Below, piece by piece: positions 15,780-23,114 of a stretch of 41,275 nucleotides of DNA. This DNA comes from Sphaerisporangium album (lineage in GTDB: Bacteria > Actinomycetota > Actinomycetes > Streptosporangiales > Streptosporangiaceae). The stretch covers positions 278,120-319,394 of the forward strand of contig NZ_QOIL01000010.1 of assembly GCF_003323745.1 (NCBI RefSeq). The letters run 5' to 3'. Position 1 is the stretch's first letter; every line of letters begins with the position of its first letter. The position numbers and the translations under genes are program-made. The notes below the pieces were generated by a model. The model was not told the origin of the DNA. It worked only from the letters and a program-made list of their open reading frames with translations, and made no database searches.

Positions 15780-17900
15780 ATGCTGCGGATCGACTCGGTG
15801 CAGACCATCACGGGCGTGCAGGTATACGGCGACGACCACGATCCATACGTGTTCTACGCGGTCCCGGAACAACCGACATTCCGGGTCGACGACAACGGCA
15901 AGCCCGTGTTCCGGTTCCTGCGCTACCGCACCCCGAAGAAGCGCCGCGACGGGACCTATGGCGGCGGCTTCGCGACCTTCGACGTCGAGTTCAGCCTCGC
16001 CGATACCAAGCGCGACATCATCATGGAAGAGCTCAAGCGGCAGGTCGCGGCGGCGAGGGGCAGGCCGGAACTGGTCCGCCTCGGCACCATCCAGTGGGCC
16101 AAGGGCACCGCCCAGCTGAACATGGCAAACATTTCCGGCGATTTCGTGACTTCGGTGTTCAATCCGGGAAGTCCATCGCTGTACGGCAAGAACATCACCC
16201 CGTTCACGGTCGAGCTGACCGAAGAGGGCGCGGTGCTGTTCGAGGCGGCGCTGAAGGGCCTCGGCGGCTTCGTCCAGGTCGTCTACGAGATGAGCGCGTG
16301 GGTGCGCCTGCCTCCGCTGACGGGCACCGCCACCTTCGACTCCTCCAAGTACTACGACTTCGTGCAGACCGCCAAGGACGACGCGGGCTGTGGAAGCGAC
16401 ACCTTCCTCAACAAGATCCGCGAGGATATCTGGAACTCGGAGATCCTCAAGGTCGAGGTCACCTCCGGCATGGGCACCGACGAGCGGGTGAGGGCGCAGA
16501 TCCGCGAGAGCCTCACCCGCACGCTGGAGGACACCGTGGCCAAGAAGATGCTGGAGCAGCTCGGCCACTACGACGGGGACCGGACGGTCCTTGAGGACTA
16601 CGAGACGATCCGCCGGGAGTACCACAAGGTCAAGATCGACCACTTCTCGTACACGATCACCGAGAACGCCGCCGCGCTGTATCCCTTCAACCCGAGGGGC
16701 ACGCTGCCGAACATCGTGTCGATGATCGACCCTGCCCAGGTGGGCGAGTACTTCCAGGAGATCGACCTCGACCACCCCTTCTTCCGGCGGCTGGAGGTCA
16801 CGGCGCGCGTCAACGCCGACTTCGCCGCGCTGTCCATCCACAGCGTGGACCTCCACATCGACTACCAGGGCAGGCACAGCGGCGACCTGCACTTCAGCAA
16901 GGAGGACGAGATGTTGAAGTTCTCCTGCTTCAAGGACGGCGGGCCCGACGAGTTCACCTACCGGTACCGGGTCAACTTCAAGGGCGCGTCCCGGCCGTAC
17001 GACTCGCCGCCGGACCTGGTGGGCAAGGGCAACGAGATCACGCTGAACGTGGACGACACCGGCCTGCTGATGGTCGACGTCGAGGCCGGCGCCATCGACG
17101 CGAGAGATTTCCCGCTCGCCCTGGTGACGGTCCGCTACGAGCCGGCGAGCGGCCCCGCGATCGAGGAACAGTACGCGGTCACCGGCGACAAGAAGGCTTA
17201 CCAGTTGCGCCGGCCCATCTACGAGCCGCGCCGCGCGCCGGTCAAGTACCGCATCGAGTACCACGACGCCGACGGGCGGACGCTCACGACCGGCTGGCAG
17301 GACACCGTCCGGCGGATCTACGTGAACACCCCGTTCCGCGACGTGAAGAAGATCCACGCCAGCGCCACCGGGGACCTGACGGCCGAGATCGAGTCCGTCA
17401 CCGTGGACATCTCCTACACCGACGCGGCCAACGACTACACGGTCACCGAGACGTTCGAGCTTCGCAAGACCGCCGCCAGCGTGGACTGGGAGGTGCCGGT
17501 GATCGACTTCAACGCGGGACAGGTCACCTACAGCGGCTACGTCCGCCGCTACGACGGCTCCATCGAGCGCATCCCGCCCACGGTCCTGGAGGGCGACAGC
17601 CTCGTCGTCGGCGAGACCTTCGGCGCCGTGATGGACGTGCAGGTCGTCCCCGACCAGGTGGACTTCACCCAGGTCGCGCTGGTCACGGTGGAGCTGCGGT
17701 ACGGCGACGACCAGTACCAGGACGTCCTGGTGCGGCCCGGCGAGACGCCCGAGCCCTGGCACGTCCAGCTGACCAGCCCCTCCGAGCGCCGGTACCGCTG
17801 GTCGGCCACCTACTACATGAAGGACCAGACCGAGCGGACCGTCCCCGAGCGGCAGTCGACCACCGCGCAGCTCGTCCTGCCCGCCCTCCCTCCCGCCTGA
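15780..17900 (+). CDS. P6: head-plus-beta-repeat paralogue
   Basis: 706 residues; ATG with CGGAGG 6 nt upstream. The head (1-195) has YGDDHDPYVFYAVPEQP, GGGFATFDVEFSL, SPSLYGKNITPFTVEL and VVYEMSAWVRLPPL. A helical insert (about 200-300) has FVQTAKDDAGCG and a charged coiled stretch RAQIRESLTRTLEDTVAKKM. The hinge is IDLDHPFFRRLEV, NADFAALSIHSVDLHIDYQG. The tail has four repeats of about 90 residues with DISYTDAANDYTV, VTVELRYGDDQYQD and a final WHV...YRWSATYYMKD. There is no signal peptide or membrane helix. It is the best-conserved, most complete member for defining the family; I know no characterised homologue. P7 follows after 12 nt. Confidence 0.88.
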   Translation: MLRIDSVQTITGVQVYGDDHDPYVFYAVPEQPTFRVDDNGKPVFRFLRYRTPKKRRDGTYGGGFATFDVEFSLADTKRDIIMEELKRQVAAARGRPELVRLGTIQWAKGTAQLNMANISGDFVTSVFNPGSPSLYGKNITPFTVELTEEGAVLFEAALKGLGGFVQVVYEMSAWVRLPPLTGTATFDSSKYYDFVQTAKDDAGCGSDTFLNKIREDIWNSEILKVEVTSGMGTDERVRAQIRESLTRTLEDTVAKKMLEQLGHYDGDRTVLEDYETIRREYHKVKIDHFSYTITENAAALYPFNPRGTLPNIVSMIDPAQVGEYFQEIDLDHPFFRRLEVTARVNADFAALSIHSVDLHIDYQGRHSGDLHFSKEDEMLKFSCFKDGGPDEFTYRYRVNFKGASRPYDSPPDLVGKGNEITLNVDDTGLLMVDVEAGAIDARDFPLALVTVRYEPASGPAIEEQYAVTGDKKAYQLRRPIYEPRRAPVKYRIEYHDADGRTLTTGWQDTVRRIYVNTPFRDVKKIHASATGDLTAEIESVTVDISYTDAANDYTVTETFELRKTAASVDWEVPVIDFNAGQVTYSGYVRRYDGSIERIPPTVLEGDSLVVGETFGAVMDVQVVPDQVDFTQVALVTVELRYGDDQYQDVLVRPGETPEPWHVQLTSPSERRYRWSATYYMKDQTERTVPERQSTTAQLVLPALPPA

Positions 17901-17912
17901 GGTGCCGCCCGC

Positions 17913-20132
17913 ATGCTCTACCTGAACCCGCCCTACCTGATCGTCAAGGGCGTCTCGGTCTTCCCCGACCACGCCGACCCGCTCCAGTGGTACTACCTGC
18001 CGCTCCAGCCCCGCGTCTCGGTCCGCACCGGCGAGGACGGGCGCGAGATCCCCGCGTTCTCCCTGCTGTGGTTCCGCTCGGGCGGGGACAGGACGGGCGG
18101 GCTGCTCAACTTCGACGTCGACCTGCGGGTGGAGGACGACCTCCTGCGGACCGTGGCGGACGAGATCCAGCGCTCGGCGCGGTTGCCCGGCAGGCCCCGG
18201 CTCGGGCCGGTGCCGCTGGAGGACGGCACGGTCCGGCTGATGCTCCTCGGGCAGGACGTCACCGCGTCCGCCGGCGCGCCCGCCCGGTTCGTCGTGAACG
18301 CCGTCCACCCGGCCAAGCCGAGCCTGTACGGCGACAACCGGGCCATCTTCTCCGCGCTGCTCGACCACGAGGGCGCGGTCATGATCCAGCGGGCGCTGGA
18401 CGGCGAGCTGATGCCCGCCGGCGTGGTCTACTCGCTGGACTACCTCGCGCTGCGGCCCGCCTACGCCGTCCGCCTGACCATCGACTGGGACCGCGTGCAG
18501 GACAGGCTGGACACCGAGTTCACCGGCGACCAGATCTTCTACTCGACGCAGATCCTCCAGTGCGTCGACTCACTCGTCGACAGCCGGGCCATCGTCCTGG
18601 AGTCGGACACGTTCGTCCCCGAGGGCGCGGACACCAAGGGGATCATCGCGCGCCGGGACCAGGCCCTGGCCGAGGTCCGCGACATGATCACCGACGCCTT
18701 CTTCACCCCGTCGATCGACCCGTCGCGGCCTCCGCGTGACGACGTCGGCGACGTGACCGCCTTCCTCGACTCGATGCACCACAACGTGGTCACCGGCGGC
18801 GGGCTGTTCCCTTCCTTCACCTACAACAAGACCCACTACTCCCGGATCGACCAGAAGCGCCTCACCGTCACCATGAGCGAGCGCACCACCGTCCGCCGCA
18901 CGATCAACCCGCAGGCGCACCTCGCCGGGATCGGCGCGGCGATCCGCGCGTCCGGCAGGCCGATCGGCGAGTTCGTCATGGACGTCGACACCGAGCATCC
19001 GTGGTTCCAGCGCCGCAAGGTCCGCGTGCTGTCCCGGGTCGACTTCCAGCGCGCCCACGTCGTGTCGGTCAACGCCGAGCTGCGGTACGGGGACCGTGTC
19101 AAGAACGTCGTCCTGGACGCGCGGACGGACGACTCCGTCGTCGACTGGGCCTCCGTCGTCGACGGTGACCGCATGGTGCTGCCGGTCGAGGCCACCGCCA
19201 CCGTGAACCTCGCCCAGGTCGAGAACCTGCGCAGGCCCGCCCGGCTGACCCTGCCGCCGAAGGTGGTGGAGGGCGAGGTCTGGGAGGTCTTCACCGACGA
19301 TCTGTTCGCGATGGTGACCGTGCAGATCCGGGCCGAGGAGGTGCCCTGGGACCGCTGGTCGGCCGTGGAGGTGTCGATTCGCCACCGCGTCCCCGAGCAC
19401 GACGTCGAGCAGGCCGCCACCATCAGGCTGACCAGCGCGGTGCCGGCCTGGGACTACCCGCTGTACGTCCCCGCGGGCGTGCCCGCCGCGTTCGACTACC
19501 ACATCCGGTTCGCGGGGAACGGGCGGCAGGACCACGAGCACGACTGGACGACCACGACCGTCACCGAGCTGCGGATCCGCGACCCGTTCCCGGCCAAGCG
19601 CGCCGTCCTCGTCATCGCGCAGGTCCCCTGGGCCGAGGTGGCCCAGGTCCTGGTCGAGATGCGCTACGAGGACGCCGCCAACGGCGTGCGCGAGGAGCGG
19701 ACCCTGCAACTCGCCGGATCCTCGCCCACCGGGACCTTCGGCGTCGACCTGCGCGACCCCTACCTGCGCAGGATCGACTGGCGGGCCATCGTGCTGCGCG
19801 CGGACGGCAGCGCCCTGGTCGTCGGCCCGTCCGCCACGACCGAGCCGACCCTGCTGGTCACGCCCGGCATGACGCCCCACCAGGTCGTCCTGGTCCGGGC
19901 CGCCCTGGGCAGGCAGGTGCGCGACGCGGTGGTGACCTTCGCGCCGCCCGGCGCCGAGACCCCGCTCGGCGAGCTCACCTTCACCCCCGGCGGCCCTCCT
20001 CAGGAGCTCCACTTCGACGGCGCCGACCCCGGCTACCGCTACAAGACCGTCGTCCGCTACGCCAACGGCCGGATCCGCGCCACGGACTGGACCGGCTCGC
20101 GGGCCCCCGCGCTCGCGCTCACCTTCGACTGA
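17913..20132 (+). CDS. P7: head-plus-beta-repeat paralogue
   Basis: 739 residues; ATG 12 nt after the P6 stop, with a GAGGTG ribosome-binding site that overlaps that stop, so translation is probably coupled. The head has VFPDHADPLQWYYLPLQP, GGLLNFDVDLRV, AKPSLYGDNRAIFSALL and PAGVVYSLDYLALRPA. The insert (about 185-310) includes RRDQALAEVRDMITDAFFTP. The hinge is DTEHPWFQRRKVRV, RVDFQRAHVVSVNAELRYG. Three to four tail repeats follow, with VEMRYEDAANGVREERTL and LRDPYLRRIDWRAIVLRADG. No export signal. Same architecture as P3 and P6; function unknown. Confidence 0.88.
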   Translation: MLYLNPPYLIVKGVSVFPDHADPLQWYYLPLQPRVSVRTGEDGREIPAFSLLWFRSGGDRTGGLLNFDVDLRVEDDLLRTVADEIQRSARLPGRPRLGPVPLEDGTVRLMLLGQDVTASAGAPARFVVNAVHPAKPSLYGDNRAIFSALLDHEGAVMIQRALDGELMPAGVVYSLDYLALRPAYAVRLTIDWDRVQDRLDTEFTGDQIFYSTQILQCVDSLVDSRAIVLESDTFVPEGADTKGIIARRDQALAEVRDMITDAFFTPSIDPSRPPRDDVGDVTAFLDSMHHNVVTGGGLFPSFTYNKTHYSRIDQKRLTVTMSERTTVRRTINPQAHLAGIGAAIRASGRPIGEFVMDVDTEHPWFQRRKVRVLSRVDFQRAHVVSVNAELRYGDRVKNVVLDARTDDSVVDWASVVDGDRMVLPVEATATVNLAQVENLRRPARLTLPPKVVEGEVWEVFTDDLFAMVTVQIRAEEVPWDRWSAVEVSIRHRVPEHDVEQAATIRLTSAVPAWDYPLYVPAGVPAAFDYHIRFAGNGRQDHEHDWTTTTVTELRIRDPFPAKRAVLVIAQVPWAEVAQVLVEMRYEDAANGVREERTLQLAGSSPTGTFGVDLRDPYLRRIDWRAIVLRADGSALVVGPSATTEPTLLVTPGMTPHQVVLVRAALGRQVRDAVVTFAPPGAETPLGELTFTPGGPPQELHFDGADPGYRYKTVVRYANGRIRATDWTGSRAPALALTFD

Positions 20133-20148
20133 CCCCCTGGAGGGCAGG

Positions 20149-22455
20149 ATGCTGCAGCTGGGCGCCACCTCGCTCGTCATCGACGGCGTCACGGTCTTCC
20201 GGGACCACGCCGACCCGAACCAGTTCTGGTACCTCCCGGCCCCGGTACGGCTGTCGGAGCGGCCCGCCGACCACGAGCCCGCGTTCACGCTCGTCGTCTA
20301 CAAGCCGGCCGCCGTGGCCGGCGGGGCCAAGGGCGGCGGCTTCCTGATGTTCGAGGTGGACCTTCGCCTGGACGAGCAGGCCCGGCGGCGGATCCTCGGC
20401 GAGCTGCGGCGGTTCGCCCCGCAGCCGGTGCTCAGCCCGGTGCCGTTCGACGACGGCGAGGTGCAGTGCGTGGCGCTCAACGTGCAGGGCCCCGCGGGGA
20501 CGCGGGACACCGGCGCGTTCGTGGCCGTCGAGGAGATCCTCGGCGCCGCCGTGCCCTCGCTCTTCGGCGACAACCAGGCGATCTTCAGCCTCACCCTGTC
20601 CGCCGCCGGGGCCACCATCATGCGCCAGGTGTTCGACCAGGGAGGCGCGCCGGTCGGGGTCATCTACAAGCTGCGCTTCACGGCGCTGCGCCCGGCGCTG
20701 CACGTCAAGATCAGCGCCGACCTGTCCCGGGTCTACGAGGAGCTGTCTCTCGGGCTGAGCGTCCAGGTGTACTGGGTCCGCGCCGGGGTCGAGGCCGCCT
20801 TCCAGAAGCTCGCGCAGGACGGGGTCATCAAGATAGAGGTGGCCGACTTCGTGCCCGGCTCGGAGCGCTCACAGCAGGAGCAGTGGGCGCTGGACTTCTT
20901 CCGCGACAAGCTGCTCTCGGAGTGGTTCGAGCCCTCGCTCAGCCCGTCGGGCCTGCCGCGGCAGGCGCCCGCTCCCGGGACGGCCACCCCGGCCTCGCCG
21001 GTGGTCTCGCACCCGGTCTCCGGGACTCCCGCCACCGGCGCCCCGGGGAACCCGCCGGCGACGGGCTCCCCTCCCACCGGCACCGCCGGCGGGCCGCCCC
21101 CGGCGGGCACGGCCGGGGGCCCGCCGCCGGGTACCTCGGGCGGCCCGCCTCCGGCTGGCGCCGCCGGCGGCCGGCCGCCGGGCGGGTCGCCTCCCGCCGG
21201 TTCGGCCGGAGCGCCGCCCCCGCCGCCTCCCCCCGCCGGTGCTCCCGCGTCCGGCGCCACGGGCGCCGCGCCTCCTGCGCCTCCGCCCCCTCCGCCGCCG
21301 GGGCCGGGGACCGCGAACCCGTCCACGGGCCGTCCCGCGCCCGGCCCGTCCACCGGTACCTCGCCGGCCGCCGCGGGCGGCGTCGACACCGCGCTCGTGT
21401 CCTTCAAGCTCCGCTACGTCCACCAGGAGGAGCTCAAGCACGTCACGCTCGTGCTCGACCGCGCCGAGGCCGTCCAGCGGGTCCACGCGCCGCAGGGGTT
21501 CTTCGGCCTCCTCGCCGGGACGCTCTCCGGCCCGGGCCACCTCGTCGAGGTCGACCTCGACGACCCCTTCTTCCGTGAGTTCACCGTCAGGATGCAGTGC
21601 GGCGTCGACTTCGCGGCGCTGGGCCTGCACAGCATCAGCGTGGCCCTGGAGTACGGGCGGCCCGCCGACCCCGGCGGGCCCAAGCGCGGCACCTTCGTCT
21701 TCGACGCGAACGCCCCCGGCGACCGGACGTTCGACGTCTACGTCAACAAGACGCTCGACACCGACTACCGCTACGTCATCGAGTACAACTTCCGGCAGGA
21801 CGCCGGGTGGGCGGCGCGCGAGACCTCCTACCGGTTCGGCGGCGAGACCGGGGACCGCACGCTCGACCTGGACCCATCGCTGCGGCTCGGCTTCCTGGAC
21901 GTCACGGTGGAGCCCGCCGACCTCGATCCGGGGGCGATCGCCTTCACCGACGTCCACCTCACCTACCAGGACCCGGACGGGTGGGCGCGGGACAAGACCC
22001 TCGTGGTGCGGCCCGACGGCGCGGTCCAGCACTGGCGGGTGCGCTCCGGCACCCGCCTGGCCGACACCTTCACCTACTCCTTCACCCACAACCTGGTCGA
22101 CGGCTCGGTCATCGCCACCGAGCCGAGGACCGCCGCCGAGACGCGCGTCGCCGTGGTCGACCCGTTCCCCGGCCGGCTCGACCTCGACCTGGTCCCCGCG
22201 TGGGACGCGGCCGCGGGCATCCGTACCGTCTTCGTCGAGCTCGCCTACGACGACGCCGCGTCCGGCTACCACCGCGAGCTGCGCGTCGAACTGCCCGGAT
22301 CGCAGACCACGACGACGAGGGCCCACATCGCGCTGCGCGACCCCCGGGTGCGCGACTTCAGCCATCGCTTCACCTTCGTGGCGGCGAGCGGGCAGGTGCG
22401 GCGGACTCCCGTCGTCTCGACCACCGAGACGCTCGTCCTGATCCAGCCCGCCTGA
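20149..22455 (+). CDS. P8: head-plus-beta-repeat paralogue with Pro-rich linker
   Basis: 768 residues; ATG with GGAGGG upstream, 16 nt after P7. The head has VFRDHADPNQFWYLPAPV, GGGFLMFEVDLRL, AVPSLFGDNQAIFSLTL and GVIYKLRFTALRPAL, then a short helical part (KLAQDGVIKIEVADFVPGSE). Residues about 270-410 are a low-complexity linker with GGPPPAGT-like repeats and runs of six prolines, absent from the other members. The hinge is VDLDDPFFREFTV, VDFAALGLHSISVALEYG. Tail repeats follow, ending in VELAYDDAASGYHRELRVEL and LRDPRVRDFSHRFTFVAASG. It is the last gene of the rightward operon. The linker suggests that head and tail are held apart or that it binds a partner. Confidence 0.88.
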   Translation: MLQLGATSLVIDGVTVFRDHADPNQFWYLPAPVRLSERPADHEPAFTLVVYKPAAVAGGAKGGGFLMFEVDLRLDEQARRRILGELRRFAPQPVLSPVPFDDGEVQCVALNVQGPAGTRDTGAFVAVEEILGAAVPSLFGDNQAIFSLTLSAAGATIMRQVFDQGGAPVGVIYKLRFTALRPALHVKISADLSRVYEELSLGLSVQVYWVRAGVEAAFQKLAQDGVIKIEVADFVPGSERSQQEQWALDFFRDKLLSEWFEPSLSPSGLPRQAPAPGTATPASPVVSHPVSGTPATGAPGNPPATGSPPTGTAGGPPPAGTAGGPPPGTSGGPPPAGAAGGRPPGGSPPAGSAGAPPPPPPPAGAPASGATGAAPPAPPPPPPPGPGTANPSTGRPAPGPSTGTSPAAAGGVDTALVSFKLRYVHQEELKHVTLVLDRAEAVQRVHAPQGFFGLLAGTLSGPGHLVEVDLDDPFFREFTVRMQCGVDFAALGLHSISVALEYGRPADPGGPKRGTFVFDANAPGDRTFDVYVNKTLDTDYRYVIEYNFRQDAGWAARETSYRFGGETGDRTLDLDPSLRLGFLDVTVEPADLDPGAIAFTDVHLTYQDPDGWARDKTLVVRPDGAVQHWRVRSGTRLADTFTYSFTHNLVDGSVIATEPRTAAETRVAVVDPFPGRLDLDLVPAWDAAAGIRTVFVELAYDDAASGYHRELRVELPGSQTTTTRAHIALRDPRVRDFSHRFTFVAASGQVRRTPVVSTTETLVLIQPA
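20960..21376. repeat. GC-extreme low-complexity tract encoding the P8 Pro/Gly linker
   Basis: About 415 bp made of degenerate Gly-Pro-Pro, Thr/Ala-Gly-Gly and poly-Pro codons, almost free of A and T at third positions. It is in frame with P8 throughout and therefore coding. Degenerate repeats of this type change length easily. Confidence 0.7.
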
Positions 22456-22486
22456 GACCACCGGAGCCTCGAAGGCCGGGCCCGTG

Positions 22487-22975
22487 TCAGCCGGCGGGGC
22501 GGGCGTCGAGGAGCTTCTCCAGGCGCCGCACGACCGGGCGCCAGGAGGCGGGCACGCTGGACCGGCTGACGCTCCTGCCGTGGTAGGTGAGGGTGTACCT
22601 GTACATGTCCGCTCCGGGCGGTGCGGTCTGCGAACGGCCCAGGCTCAGCCGCTTCAGATCACCGCGGAGCGTGCGCGTGTCCGCCGCGGACAGGCATCGC
22701 GTGATCGCCGGGCCGGTTCGGTGGACGACGCGGGCGCAGCCGTCGGTGTAGACGGTCACACGGTCGTCGACGCCGGCGAAACCGCCCTGCCGCCGCAGCT
22801 TCACGAGGGACTGCGCCTTCTGGCGGACGGCCTGCCGCGCGTCCTCCGCCTTGTCTGCCTTGTCTGCCTTGTCCGCCACGGCCACGGCCACGGCCGCCGT
22901 CGCCGGAAACGGCGCCGCCCCTGTGAGCATCACCGGGACGAGCACGGACATCACCGCGATACGCCAGATCCTCAT
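22487..22975 (-). CDS. Secreted protein resembling emfourin (protealysin inhibitor family)
   Basis: 162 residues. It has an N-terminal signal peptide (MRIWRIAVMSVLVPVMLTGA, cleavage probably after the Ala-rich stretch near residue 27), then a short repeat ADKADKADKAED encoded by a 9-bp DNA repeat at 22842-22870. The mature part has RRQGGFAGVDDRVTVYTDG, LSAADTRTLRGDL and PPGADMYRYTLTYHG, ending SWRPVVRRLEKLL. The GGFAG opening, PGAD-x-x-x-YTL strand and final helix are the pattern of emfourin-type inhibitors of M4 metallopeptidases; this is my inference from motif order. It converges with P8. The ribosome-binding site is weak (AGG close to the ATG). Confidence 0.75.
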   Translation of the reverse strand: MRIWRIAVMSVLVPVMLTGAAPFPATAAVAVAVADKADKADKAEDARQAVRQKAQSLVKLRRQGGFAGVDDRVTVYTDGCARVVHRTGPAITRCLSAADTRTLRGDLKRLSLGRSQTAPPGADMYRYTLTYHGRSVSRSSVPASWRPVVRRLEKLLDARPAG

Positions 22976-23057
22976 GACCTGTAGACGTACCCGCGGGCCG
23001 GACGGCTCACCGGCGTCCTCAACCGGCCTGTTCGCGACGCCGGGACGAGAACGCGGG

Positions 23058-23093
23058 CCGGCGCCCTCCCGCCCCGAGCCGGGAGGGCGCCGG
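23058..23093 (-). terminator. Strong hairpin terminator of the GH16 gene
   Basis: A perfect 14-bp inverted repeat (CCGGCGCCCTCCCG / CGGGAGGGCGCCGG) with an 8-nt loop lies 22 nt beyond the GH16 stop. It is the strongest stem in the window and insulates the emfourin-like gene downstream. Confidence 0.8.
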
Positions 23094-23114
23094 TCGATGT
23101 GCGCGGCGCCGGGT

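Noticed and set aside
15215..16594. Open frame with a PTDS-type repeat spanning the P5-P6 junction
   Set aside because: It overlaps both genes in another frame, shows no conserved motif, and P6 has its own good ribosome-binding site and a paralogue-supported start.
14388..22455. A contractile injection or phage-tail system
   Set aside because: Beta-repeat proteins suggested it, but no sheath, tube, baseplate, spike or AAA ATPase gene is present.
6646..22455. A biosynthetic (PKS/NRPS/RiPP) cluster
   Set aside because: No carrier, condensation, ketosynthase, cyclase or precursor motifs were found.
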